Shown here: positions 54,323 through 62,671 of the stretch, piece by piece
Position numbering within the stretch: the stretch's first letter is position 1
Layout: the number at the start of each line of letters is the position of its first letter
Origin: Noviherbaspirillum sp. L7-7A
GTDB lineage: Bacteria > Pseudomonadota > Gammaproteobacteria > Burkholderiales > Burkholderiaceae_D
Assembly (NCBI RefSeq): GCF_019052805.1
Contig: NZ_JAHQRJ010000003.1
Span: 1 to 64,000 of the forward strand
DNA: 64,000 nt
Direction: 5' to 3'
Made by a program: the position numbers and the translations under genes
The notes under the pieces: model-generated
Databases searched by the model: none
The model's input: only the letters and a program-made list of their open reading frames with translations
What the model was told of the DNA's origin: nothing

Positions 54323-55627
54323 ATGGTTGCGCCGGCCAGTCCCATCTACGCGCTGGTTGACTGCAACAACTTCTATGTCTCAGCTGAGCGGGTTTTCAAC
54401 CCCAAGCTTGAAAACCGTCCAGTAGTCGTTCTGTCAAACAACGACGGCTGCGCAGTTGCGCGAAGCGCTGAAGCCAAGGCATTGGGCATCCAAATGGGTG
54501 CGCTGTGGTTCCAATTACAGCCGCTTGTCAAACGCCATGGCCTCATAGGGTTGTCGTCAAACTATACCCTCTATGGCGACATGAGCGCGCGCGTCATGCA
54601 AGTCCTACGTAACTTCACCCCTGACGTCGAGGTTTATTCAATTGACGAGTCTTTTCTTCGCTTGGAGCGGATGCGTCATCTGTGGCCGTGTTTAGTGGTC
54701 ATGGGACAATCTATCCGGGTGGAGGTCAGAAAATGGACTGGCATTCCTGTCTGCGTAGGTATTGGGCCGACCAAGACGTTGGCCAAGCTTGCAAATCACA
54801 TCGCCAAAAAGAATGCACAGTTTGGTGGGGTTTTTGACATGACGACCTACCCAGAGAGCGAACTTGCTCGCCTTCTGTCGACCATTGATGTGGGAGAAGT
54901 CTGGGGCGTTGGCCGCCGCATTGCTGCAAAGCTCGACGCAATGAACATCCGTACTGTAGAGAACTTGCGCCGAGCATCACCCAAAGCATTACAGCTGCAT
55001 TTTTCTGTTGTGCTGGAACGCACCGTCGCGGAACTTCAAGGCATTTCTTGCCTAGCGCTGGAAGAGGTCGCGCCACCGAAAAAGCAAATCGTTTCCTCCA
55101 AGAGCTTCGGCCGGGTGGTCATGAAATTGGAAGAGCTTGGAGAAGCTCTCTCGAGTTATGTATCGCGCGCGGCAGAAAAGCTTAGGGTACAGAGAAGCGT
55201 TGCCGGCGCTCTACAGGTTTTCGTGATGACGGATGTTTTCCGAGAGAACGACCCGCAATACACCAATGGCGTGGTGATTCCTTTGCCCAATCCTACGAAC
55301 GATACATTGAAGCTGGTGGCTGCTGCACTCTACGGCCTGAAGCGCATCTATAAGCCTGGGTATGCCTACAAGAAGTGCGGTGTTATGTTATTGGACCTTT
55401 CGCCGCAGCACCAGCGTCAGGGTTCCCTCTTCTCCCAAGTAGAAGACGTGGCCCACCATTCAGATGCTTTAATGTCGGCCCTAGACCGTATCAACGCTAG
55501 ATACGGTCGGAACACGCTTACTGTTGCTGCTTCCGGGACGCGGAGAGACTGGGTAGCTCGCGCTGAAAATAAGACACCTCGTTATACGACGCGCTGGACC
55601 GAGTTGCCCAAGGCATGGGCGTATTGA
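54323..55627 (+). CDS. umuC: UmuC, Y-family DNA polymerase V catalytic subunit
   Basis: 434 residues from ATG 54323, with AGGGG four bases upstream; a GTG at 54317 overlapping the umuD stop as GTGA is an alternative. Palm motifs are YALVDCNNFYVSAERVFNPK and VVVLSNNDGCAVARSAEAKA; the catalytic acidic pair is in VEVYSIDESFLRLERM. Helix-hairpin-helix: VGIGPTKTLAKLANHIAKKN and IDVGEVWGVGRRIAAKLDAM. The little finger and C-terminal UmuC-specific part (QRQGSLFSQVED) are present. Full length. It performs error-prone translesion synthesis and is co-expressed with umuD from the SOS box. Confidence 0.93.
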   Translation: MVAPASPIYALVDCNNFYVSAERVFNPKLENRPVVVLSNNDGCAVARSAEAKALGIQMGALWFQLQPLVKRHGLIGLSSNYTLYGDMSARVMQVLRNFTPDVEVYSIDESFLRLERMRHLWPCLVVMGQSIRVEVRKWTGIPVCVGIGPTKTLAKLANHIAKKNAQFGGVFDMTTYPESELARLLSTIDVGEVWGVGRRIAAKLDAMNIRTVENLRRASPKALQLHFSVVLERTVAELQGISCLALEEVAPPKKQIVSSKSFGRVVMKLEELGEALSSYVSRAAEKLRVQRSVAGALQVFVMTDVFRENDPQYTNGVVIPLPNPTNDTLKLVAAALYGLKRIYKPGYAYKKCGVMLLDLSPQHQRQGSLFSQVEDVAHHSDALMSALDRINARYGRNTLTVAASGTRRDWVARAENKTPRYTTRWTELPKAWAY

Positions 55628-56354
55628 CCACGTTCAACCAATCCTTGACTCCCGTAAATAGCAGTTTCAGTAAGGGTTTGGCACAACGTTGCCGCTCACA
55701 ACGAAAGTCGTTATCTGCTCTGCGGATACATCAACTCGACGGTAAACGGGCACCCCGTTCCAAGTTCTCAAATTAAACGCAGGGGTTCACTTTCTTCAAC
55801 TTTCGGACTTGGACTATGGACATGGTCAACGGTTTGCCTGATGCACAGGTACCGGGAAGTAGTTGACTGTACAAAATAGGCAGCCGGGGAAGAGGCTAGT
55901 GTCACGTTTGTCTCCATCTTCGCCATATAGGCATTCTTTTGTGCATCGAACCCGACCAATAAAGCAGCCTCGACCCCAATGCCAATACCTCTTACTGTAT
56001 TAGGCAAATCGGTTCCTGCTGTCAATATTCCCCGGGGCAGCCGATATTTAGGTCATTAAACTTAACAAGTCTGCCGGTAAAGGCGATAAGCCGTCCCATT
56101 CGGTCCCGAGCGTCTAGGTGCGAATCCAAAATCGTGTAATCCAGCGCGGGTGGATTGATAAAGCCTGTCGTTGTCAACAAAGGGTTCTGGTCCAGTGTCA
56201 TATATTTGTTGTATGGATTCTCCAAGGCCTGAGGTGACGTGACTCCGCCAGTGCACTCTCACCGGCCTAAAAGGCCCGTGCTTCGGGCCTTACGGCCTTT
56301 ATTTTTTGCTTCGTCGCAGCGTGCGACGACAAATTTTTTAGGCTTGCCGTCGTC
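55628..56354. other. Region after umuC with weak minus-strand frames
   Basis: About 730 bases. Two minus-strand frames nearly abut: 56022-56225 (67 codons, MENPYNKYMTLDQNPLLTTT) and 55768-56025 (85 codons, starting TTG). They could be one gene broken by a frameshift, or unrelated open sequence. No domain is recognised. A GC-rich hairpin lies at 56271-56291. Confidence 0.35.
56271..56291 (+). terminator. Possible intrinsic terminator
   Basis: An 8-bp stem, AAGGCCCG (56271-56278) and CGGGCCTT (56284-56291) with loop TGCTT. The TTTATTTTTT tract begins about eight bases after the stem, further than usual. Confidence 0.45.
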
Positions 56355-56630
56355 TTATTTGACCGCTGCACAGACGTGTTGGAGCATCCCGCCCGCCCCA
56401 GTAACATTTAGATTCTTCTTACGCCATACGGCAGCACGTTTCACAGGCTTGGCCTTCACACCTTCGCGCAGGAGCGCAATGCCGCGCTTTCTTTGCACTT
56501 TGGCCGCATTGGTGTCAGCGTTCTCAGCATGCCGGCAACGTTGACCATCCGCGCTATCCTTCTCCGGCCTGAAGGCCGGAGACCGCCGCGCATTCTTGTT
56601 CAAGGCAGCATAGTCGAAGTTTCCAAGGAC
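56355..56630 (-). pseudogene. TnpB-like protein, C-terminal fragment
   Basis: About 90 minus-strand codons ending at 56355 read SADGQRCRHAENADTNAAKV, QRKRGIALLREGVKAKPVKR and a stop. The RC-x-HAENADTNAAKV segment resembles the C-terminal zinc-ribbon and last RuvC motif of TnpB (usual form CGHTDNADVNAAKN). Only one of the expected cysteines is kept. Upstream sequence is cut off by the left end of the IS5-family copy 2. It is unrelated in position to the N-terminal TnpB fragment at 6 kb. Confidence 0.5.
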
Positions 56631-56633
56631 AGC

Positions 56634-57661
56634 GGGTTTGTTGCATAAATCAGGCAGCTCAGCGCAGGGTTGAAGGCTCGGGTAGGCTGGCCGCATGAAA
56701 CCCGCTCCGCAGAAGTATCGAACGACGAACTGGAAGGCGTATAACGCAGCGCTGAAGGCACGCGGCTCGCTACTCATCTGGCTCGATTCCAGCATGAACT
56801 GACAAGCGGTAAGCGTGGCCGCAGTCCGAGCTTGAGTGACGAAGCCATTCAGTTCTGTCTAAGCATCAGTGCTTGTTCAGTTTGCCGCTACGCCAAGCCA
56901 TGGGTATGACCCAAAGTTTGGTGCAATTGGCAGGCCTGGACTGGCCTGTCCCCGACTACAGCACCGTGAGCCGGCGGCAAAAGACATTGCGCGTCGGCAT
57001 TGAAGTCGTGCCGACCACGACTGGCCTGCACCTGCTAGTCGATAACACCGGCATCAAGATGCTAGGCGAAGGTGAATGGAAGACAAAGAAGCATGGCGCC
57101 GATTACTGCCGTCAATGGCGCAAGGTCCATCTCGACATTGATGCTGCCACGCTTGAGATTGGCGCCATGGCAGTGACCGACAACAGTATCGGTGATGCAC
57201 CTATGCTGCCCAACCTGCTAGGTCAGATTCCTCCGGAAGAGCAGCTCGCCAGCGGCGATGGCGCCTACGATACGAAACGCTGCCATGAAGCCATCGCTTT
57301 ACGTCAGGCGGATGCTGTCATTCCAACCCGGGAGAATGCCAAGCCAGAGAAGATAAACCAGCTAGTTGCTGAAGTACGCAACGAGATCCTTCAAGCGACA
57401 CGCCGCCTTGGTCGAACGATATGGAAAAAGTGGAGTGGCTACCAACGACGAAGTTTGGTCGCGACCAAAATGCGCTGCTTCAAGCTGCTCGGGGAACGCA
57501 TCATGGCGCGCGACTTTAATCATCAAGGCACCGAATTACAGGCCCGTGCCGCTGTGCTGAATCGCTTTACGCGCCTTGACATGCCGATTACGGTTGCTAT
57601 GCCATAACTGTGTCTATAGGAAAGCCAACCCGTCCTTTATCTTATTTCTGCAACAGAGCCC
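56634..57661 (+). mobile_element. IS5-family element, copy 2 (dead)
   Basis: Imperfect terminal inverted repeats, GGGTTTGTTGCATAAAT at 56634-56650 and ATTTCTGCAACAGAGCCC at 57644-57661. The orientation is opposite to copy 1 at 47.4 kb. No target-site duplication is seen. Its right end is only 61 bases from the start of the next chromosomal gene. Confidence 0.82.
56695..57607 (+). pseudogene. IS5-family DDE transposase, copy 2, disrupted 5' end
   Basis: From ATG 56695 the sequence gives KPAPQKYRTTNWKAYNAALK, then the same TGA after SSMN as copy 1. A second lesion, one missing base at about 56868, lies between SI and CLF. From 56873 a long frame of 244 codons is open: SLPLRQAMGMTQSLVQLAGL, LHLLVDNTGIKMLGEGEWKT, WRKVHLDIDAATLEI, SGDGAYDTKRCHEAI and RRSLVATKMRCFKLLGERIM. 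Two catalytic Asp residues are kept, but the Glu position reads Ala, as in copy 1. Confidence 0.85.
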
Positions 57662-57722
57662 ATCTGGACTATGATGCCCCGAACCCGACACGCCCATCCG
57701 GCCGCGGAGAACAGGAGAACCC

Positions 57723-59162
57723 ATGAAACGTCTTGAAGTGGATGTCGCCGTCATCGGCGCCGGCAGCGCCGGCATGACGGCTTACCGTGCCGCGCTGGCT
57801 TATACGCAGAAGGTGGTTGTGATCGAGTCTGGCTCGTATGGCACGACCTGTGCGCGGGTCGGCTGCATGCCCAGCAAGTTGCTCATCGTAGCCGCCGAAG
57901 CCGCCCATGCGGTGGCGCGCGCGCCGCTGTTCGGCGTGACAGCGAGCGGCTGCCATGTCGACGGCCGCGCCGTGATGCGGCGGGTGCGCGAGGAACGCGA
58001 CCGCTTCGCCGGCTTCGTGGTCGATTCGGTCGAGGCCTGGCCGGCGGAGCACAGACTGCGTGGTCCAGCGCGCTTCGTAGCGCCCCATTTGCTGCGGGTG
58101 GGCGATGACCTCGAAGTGGAGGCCAGTCGCATCGTGATTGCTACCGGTTCCAGCCCGGTCGTGCCGCCTGGCTGGCGCGAGTCGCTGGGCGACCGGCTGA
58201 TCGTCAGCGATGACGTGTTCTATTGGGACGACCTGCCGCGCTCGCTAGCCGTGGCGGGCGCCGGCGTGATCGGCCTCGAACTGGCTCAGGCCCTGTCGCG
58301 GCTGGGCGTGCGGGTGCGACTCTTTGGCCGCAATGGCAGCGTCGGCCCCTTGTCCGACCCGGCCGTGGTGGATGCGGCGCGCGCCATCTTCACCAGCGAC
58401 CTTCCTTTTTCGGCCTATGCCGAACAACTGCAACCGACACTGCAGGACGGCCAGGTAAGGATGTCCTTTTCGGAACAGGGCGTCGAGCGAGAAGAGTCGT
58501 TCGATTACCTGCTGGTGGCGGTGGGCCGCCGGGCCAACCTGCATGGGCTGGACCTGCAGCATGCCGGCCTCGGGCTGGAGGAGTTCGGCGTGCCCAAGGC
58601 CGACCCCAACACCGGTCAGATCGGCGGCAGCCACATCTTCATGGCCGGCGACGCCAGCGCCAACATGCCGCTGCTGCATGAAGCCACCGACGAGGGCGCG
58701 ATTGCCGGCGCCAACGCAGGCCGCTATCCGCATGTGCAAAGCCGCCTGCGCCGCGCGCCGCTGGGTATTGTCTTCACCGATCCGCAAATGGCCATCGTCG
58801 GCGGCGGCCATGCGGCGCTGACAACGCGCGGCAGCCGCTTCGAAACGGGAGAGGCCAGCTTCGAGGACCAGGGACGCAGCCGGGTGATGGCGGAAAACCG
58901 CGGTCTGGTCAGGGTCTACGGCGAGGTCGGCAGCGGCCGCTTCCTGGGTGCGGAAATGGTCGGCCCGGCTGCCGAGCACATCGGCCACCTGCTGGCCTGG
59001 GCGCTGCAGCAGCAGCAGACCGTGCAGCAGATGGTGGACAGCCCGTTCTACCATCCCACCGTGGAAGAAGGCCTGCGCAGCGCCCTGCGCCAGCTGGCGC
59101 GCAAGCTCAAGCCGGTGCAACTGGACATGGAAAAATGCCGCGACTGCACGCCGGGGACGTAA
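57723..59162 (+). CDS. Dihydrolipoamide dehydrogenase-like flavoprotein disulfide reductase
   Basis: 479 residues. FAD motif VAVIGAGSAGMTAYRAAL at the N-terminus; redox-active disulfide YGTTCARVGCMPSKLLIVAA (CX4C near residues 43-48); NAD motif SLAVAGAGVIGLELAQALSR; second FAD motif GGSHIFMAGDASANMPLLHE; C-terminal active-site His-Glu in FYHPTVEEGLRSALRQLAR. It is the class I pyridine-nucleotide disulfide oxidoreductase layout. There is no lipoyl-domain or E1/E2 gene nearby, so a pyruvate or 2-oxoglutarate dehydrogenase role is not supported. An unusual C-terminal tail carries a second cysteine pair (EKCRDCTPGT). The substrate is unknown. Confidence 0.87.
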   Translation: MKRLEVDVAVIGAGSAGMTAYRAALAYTQKVVVIESGSYGTTCARVGCMPSKLLIVAAEAAHAVARAPLFGVTASGCHVDGRAVMRRVREERDRFAGFVVDSVEAWPAEHRLRGPARFVAPHLLRVGDDLEVEASRIVIATGSSPVVPPGWRESLGDRLIVSDDVFYWDDLPRSLAVAGAGVIGLELAQALSRLGVRVRLFGRNGSVGPLSDPAVVDAARAIFTSDLPFSAYAEQLQPTLQDGQVRMSFSEQGVEREESFDYLLVAVGRRANLHGLDLQHAGLGLEEFGVPKADPNTGQIGGSHIFMAGDASANMPLLHEATDEGAIAGANAGRYPHVQSRLRRAPLGIVFTDPQMAIVGGGHAALTTRGSRFETGEASFEDQGRSRVMAENRGLVRVYGEVGSGRFLGAEMVGPAAEHIGHLLAWALQQQQTVQQMVDSPFYHPTVEEGLRSALRQLARKLKPVQLDMEKCRDCTPGT

Positions 59163-59306
59163 GGCGTTATCGCCAGCGCGGCGCCGGTGCTGCAATATGA
59201 CCTGCCTCCAGCAGCCCACGCGTGAAGCGGCAAAACTCTGCATGACTGTCGATCAGGGAGCCACACAAAAACCATATGCCGATTCCTTGGACTGAAAGGA
59301 TGCGAT

Positions 59307-59891
59307 ATGTTCAAGGTTCCAATAGCAGCTTGCGTACCGCTGGTGGCGATGGCCCTGGCATCGCTGGGTACCGTGCAGAGCGCGCATGCAGACCCTTCCG
59401 TGAAAAAGGGCATCGACCCTCTGACCCGAGCTGGAGCAGGTCAAGCGCGGTTATGAAATCATCCCGCCCGGCGTCCAGCTGAATCTGGCTGGCAAGAATC
59501 GTATCCTGGTCGGCCTGGGCAGCTATGTGGTCAATACCTCGGGATGCAATGACTGCCATACCGATCCGTCGTACATGCCCACGGGCGACCCTTTCAAGAG
59601 CTTCCCGGAACTGGTCAATTACCAACAGTACTTCACCAGCGGCCGCACCTTCGGCCCTGCCCTGACGGCGCCGAACCTGCCCCCCGACGCGAACGGCAGG
59701 CCGGCCTGACACTGGTGGAGTTCATATAGACCCTGCCCACCGGAGACAATCCGCATGACGCGCCCGGCGAGATCCTGCAGGTGATGCCGTGGCCCGTGTA
59801 CGGGAGGAAAACCGACCGCGATCTGACCGCGATGTATGAATTCCTGCGGTCACTTCCCTCGCTGCCCGACAATCCCAACCCTGGTCCCTAG
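59307..59891 (+). pseudogene. Cytochrome c gene, multiply frameshifted
   Basis: From ATG 59307 there is a signal peptide (VPIAACVPLVAMALASLGTV then QSAHADPSVKKGIDPL). The frame must then change near 59420 to give QVKRGYEIIPPGVQLNLAGK and the heme motif CNDCH in YVVNTSGCNDCHTDPSYMPT. It changes again near 59705 to reach TLVEFI, a TAG stop, then GEILQVMPWPVYGRKTDRDL and SLPSLPDNPNPGP. At least two frameshifts and one in-frame stop exist, so it is a decayed periplasmic cytochrome c. An intact small cytochrome c gene lies just beyond, on the other strand. Confidence 0.8.
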
Positions 59892-59903
59892 CGCCTTGAA
59901 TGC

Positions 59904-59943
59904 AGCCGGGCATCATCGGCTGGCAAGCCGATGATGCCCGGCT
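59904..59943. terminator. Strong bidirectional hairpin between convergent genes
   Basis: An 18-bp perfect stem: AGCCGGGCATCATCGGCT (59904-59921), loop GGCA, and the exact reverse complement at 59926-59943, followed by TTATGG. It starts 13 bases after the cytochrome pseudogene stop and lies about 70 bases from the stop of the convergent cytochrome c gene. Confidence 0.7.
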
Positions 59944-60011
59944 TTATGGCACATCCGCATGCCGCCTGCACAGTGGGCATGGCATGCAGGCAGCACGAAT
60001 ACCCTTTCCCC

Positions 60012-60344
60012 TTAAGGCGCCTTGACCGTGATGGCGATGCCGCTGAAGTAGGCCGCCACCAGCGCGATGTCTTGGTCCGAAAGGTTCTTGGCCATGGTGT
60101 TCATCATTTCATTCTCGCGCTTGCCCGATTTGTAGTCCTTCAGCGCCTTGACCAGATAGCCTTCATTCTGCCCTGCCAGATTGGGTGCGTCCGGCACCTT
60201 GGCCAGGCCGTCGGCGCCATGGCAGACGAAGCACTGGCCGGCCTTGGCCTTGGCGGCGCCCATGTCAGCGGCCAAGGCCTGGCCGCTGCCGGCAGCCAGC
60301 AGCGCCCCCAGCAGCAAGGCACCCGCCCGCTTATTGCCCGGCAT
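60012..60344 (-). CDS. Small periplasmic cytochrome c (c553/c4 type)
   Basis: 110 residues from ATG 60344, inside the last codons of the upstream dehydrogenase gene (14-base overlap). Signal peptide NKRAGALLLGALLAAGSGQA then LAAD. Single heme motif CFVCH in KAKAGQCFVCHGADGLAKVP, with the probable axial Met in RENEMMNTMAKNLSDQDIAL. It ends with YFSGIAITVKAP. It is probably the electron acceptor of the coupled PQQ-type dehydrogenase, or passes electrons on to an oxidase. Confidence 0.88.
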   Translation of the reverse strand: MPGNKRAGALLLGALLAAGSGQALAADMGAAKAKAGQCFVCHGADGLAKVPDAPNLAGQNEGYLVKALKDYKSGKRENEMMNTMAKNLSDQDIALVAAYFSGIAITVKAP

Positions 60345-61584
60345 AGGAAACCCGGTAGATCGCACCGGCGTAGTCATCCGACACCAGCAGCGAGCCATCC
60401 GGCAGCGTCGCCAGATCCACCGGCCGGCCTAGGTATTCCTTGTTCGGCGTCAGCCAGCCATCGGCAAATACCTCGGTCTTGTCGGCGGTGCCATCCGCCT
60501 TTAGCGAGGTGTACATCACCCGGGCGCCCACTGGCGTGGTACGGTTCCATGAGCCATGCTGCGCGCTGAAGATGCCGCCCTGGTATTTCGCCGGGAACAT
60601 CGAGCCGCGATAGAACGTCATGCCTAGGTCGGCTGCATGGGCGGCCATTTCCACCTGCGGGAAGACCACGTTTGCCGGCGGGTTGTCGTCCTTGTATTCC
60701 ACCGTGCGCACCTTGCCGCCACCATACCAGGGAAAGCCGAAATGCTGGCCGGCCTTGGTGGCGCGGTTGATTTCGCCCGGCGGCGTGTCGTCACCCATGC
60801 CGTCGACCTGGTTGTCGGTGAACCAGAGGGTCTTGTCCTTGGGATTGAAGTCCAGGCCCACGGAATTGCGCACGCCCTGGGCAAATACCTCCCGGTTCTT
60901 GCCGTCCCGGTCCATGCGCAGGATGCCCATCATGCCGGTCTTGCCATAGATCGCCAGCTTTTCCTTGGCCGGCACGTTGAACGGATTGCCCATGGTGATA
61001 TAGAGCTTGTTGTCCGGACCGATGCGGCAGGCGCGGGCGCCGTGGTTGAAGCTCTCCTCTTCCACCGGGATCAGCTGTCCCTGCGGCACCACGGCCGCCG
61101 CCGCCACATCCGGCCCTTCATAAAAAAATTCCGCGGCCGGGAATGCCAGCACCCGGTTGTGCTCGACCAGATACAGGATGCCGTCGGGCGAGAAGCACAC
61201 GCCGTTCGGCACCTTCATGCTGATGGAGGGCGAGAACGGTTTGACTTCGTCCGCGACCCGCGACTTGGCACGGTCGGTCACTGCCCAGACCTGGGTCTTG
61301 CGGGTGCCGACGAAGAGGATGCCGGTCGACGGCCCCACCGCCATGTGACGCGCATCCGGGACGATGGCATACAGGTCGATCTTGAAGCCCGGCGGCAGTT
61401 TGACGTTCTTCAGGTTGTTCCGAATGGCATCAGCCTTGGCGCCCGTCTGGGGAATGGTCTCCATATTGAGGTTGGCGCCGGTGGACTGGAAGTTTTCCAG
61501 CTTCTTCATGTTGTCTTGCGCCGTGGCAGCCAGCGGCAAGGAGAGCGCAACGACCGAGGCGACGATAGGACCCTTGATGTTCAT
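60331..61584 (-). CDS. Sorbosone/glucose dehydrogenase-type PQQ-dependent enzyme
   Basis: 417 residues from ATG 61584, with GGAG five bases upstream. Signal peptide NIKGPIVASVVALSLPLAAT then AQD. The beta-propeller of the GSDH family shows LPPGFKIDLYAIVPDARHMA, VPNGVCFSPDGILYLVEHNR, GILRMDRDGKNREVFAQGVR, NSVGLDFNPKDKTLWFTDNQ and VFADGWLTPNKEYLGRPVDL, then LLVSDDYAGAIYRVSY. PQQ and Ca2+ binding is expected. It oxidises an aldose, sorbosone or related compound in the periplasm. It is coupled to the downstream cytochrome c gene. No PQQ synthesis genes are in the window. Confidence 0.87.
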   Translation of the reverse strand: MNIKGPIVASVVALSLPLAATAQDNMKKLENFQSTGANLNMETIPQTGAKADAIRNNLKNVKLPPGFKIDLYAIVPDARHMAVGPSTGILFVGTRKTQVWAVTDRAKSRVADEVKPFSPSISMKVPNGVCFSPDGILYLVEHNRVLAFPAAEFFYEGPDVAAAAVVPQGQLIPVEEESFNHGARACRIGPDNKLYITMGNPFNVPAKEKLAIYGKTGMMGILRMDRDGKNREVFAQGVRNSVGLDFNPKDKTLWFTDNQVDGMGDDTPPGEINRATKAGQHFGFPWYGGGKVRTVEYKDDNPPANVVFPQVEMAAHAADLGMTFYRGSMFPAKYQGGIFSAQHGSWNRTTPVGARVMYTSLKADGTADKTEVFADGWLTPNKEYLGRPVDLATLPDGSLLVSDDYAGAIYRVSYAGQ

Positions 61585-61849
61585 CTTGTCTCCATCTGAG
61601 TTTTGAGTATTTGTAGTGACATCATGCATTACTACAAGTCAGCCTAATCTGTGTCTTCCGTTCAAGGTTTGAAGAAAATCAACTCTTCCTGCTGGTGTTT
61701 GCAGATAACGCAATTCAGCCACAAAACTTCTGCGCTATCTGAACGTCTCACAAGAGCCGCGGTATGGCGTTTCGCCAAGCGGATCGAAAACGCTCATGCG
61801 GATAATGGCAACCCGGCAGATACTCACTCGCGCTTTCCCGGAGGCTTGC

Positions 61850-62221
61850 ATGAACACTTCAGTACCTCGCACCGCCGTCGCAGCCCTGCTGCTGGCAGGA
61901 TCGCTTTCCGTCACCGCATGGGCACAGCAATCGCCATCGACGAGAGGAGAAACCGCCAACACCCTGACCGGCGGTGCCGAGGCCGCTCCGACTGACAAGG
62001 CAACGCCAGGCAGTCCGGACAGCGGCGCCGCAAGAAGCACACAACCGCAAACATCCGGCTCCAGCGCCACCGGAAACACGCTCACAGGCGGCGCCGAAGG
62101 CACGACGACGGACCGTGGCACGCCTCAAAGCCCTGCCACGAGCGGCAGCGCCGCGACGCCGGCCGGCTCGGCGGCAGGCGGCATGCCGCAGCAGGAAGGC
62201 ATGGGCACGCAGCAGAAATAA
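61850..62221 (+). CDS. Secreted low-complexity protein with a duplicated 20-residue motif
   Basis: 123 residues from ATG 61850, with GGAGG five bases upstream. Signal peptide NTSVPRTAVAALLLAGSLSV then TAWA (cleavage near residue 25). The mature part is rich in Gly, Thr, Ser, Ala, Pro and Gln, and has two copies of one motif: NTLTGGAEAAPTDKATPGSP (37-56) and NTLTGGAEGTTTDRGTPQSP (76-95), a 39-residue period. It contains no cysteine and is probably disordered. No family is recognised. It is a likely periplasmic or surface protein. Confidence 0.65.
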   Translation: MNTSVPRTAVAALLLAGSLSVTAWAQQSPSTRGETANTLTGGAEAAPTDKATPGSPDSGAARSTQPQTSGSSATGNTLTGGAEGTTTDRGTPQSPATSGSAATPAGSAAGGMPQQEGMGTQQK

Positions 62222-62257
62222 CCCTGGAAGCCAAGCTTGCGAAGCAGGATGGCGGGA

Positions 62258-62671
62258 CTAGCCAAGCACCGTCACGACCACGCGCCGGCGCTGCCCGCCG
62301 GTGCGGTGCTCCCACAGGTAGATGCCCTGCCATGTTCCTAGCAGAAGGCGTCCGGCGCCGATCGGCACCATGAGGCCGGTATCGGTCAGCACGCTGCGGG
62401 CATGCGCAGCCATGTCGTCCGGCCCTTCGGCGTCATGCCGGTAGCCAGGGTCGGCGTCGGGCGCCAGCCGCGACAGGACCGTGTCGAGATCGCGCAGCAC
62501 GTCGGGATCGGCATTCTCGGTAATGGTCAGGGAACAGCTCGTATGCTGAACAAAGACATGTGCCAGCCCGCACTGCACGCGGGAATCCGCGACAACGCCT
62601 GCCACCGCGTCGCTGATGTCCTGCAAGCCACGCCCGGAAGTGGCAAACGTAAGAATGGACTGTTGTGCCAT
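62258..62671 (-). CDS. YjbQ-family protein (UPF0047; secondary thiamine-phosphate synthase type)
   Basis: 137 residues from ATG 62671, with GGAG eight bases upstream. Family motifs are ILTFATSGRGLQDISDAV, VFVQHTSCSLTITENADPDV and LLLGTWQGIYLWEHRTGGQR. The two His residues and the Glu of ENADP are the conserved set in this beta-barrel family. Some members can partly replace thiamine-phosphate synthase, but the true role is unsettled. It is a single gene, convergent with the repeat-containing protein gene. Confidence 0.87.
   Translation of the reverse strand: MAQQSILTFATSGRGLQDISDAVAGVVADSRVQCGLAHVFVQHTSCSLTITENADPDVLRDLDTVLSRLAPDADPGYRHDAEGPDDMAAHARSVLTDTGLMVPIGAGRLLLGTWQGIYLWEHRTGGQRRRVVVTVLG

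Noticed and set aside
56239-56544. 101-codon plus-strand frame
   Set aside because: Antisense to the TnpB-like tail; the minus strand has the recognisable zinc-ribbon-like motif.
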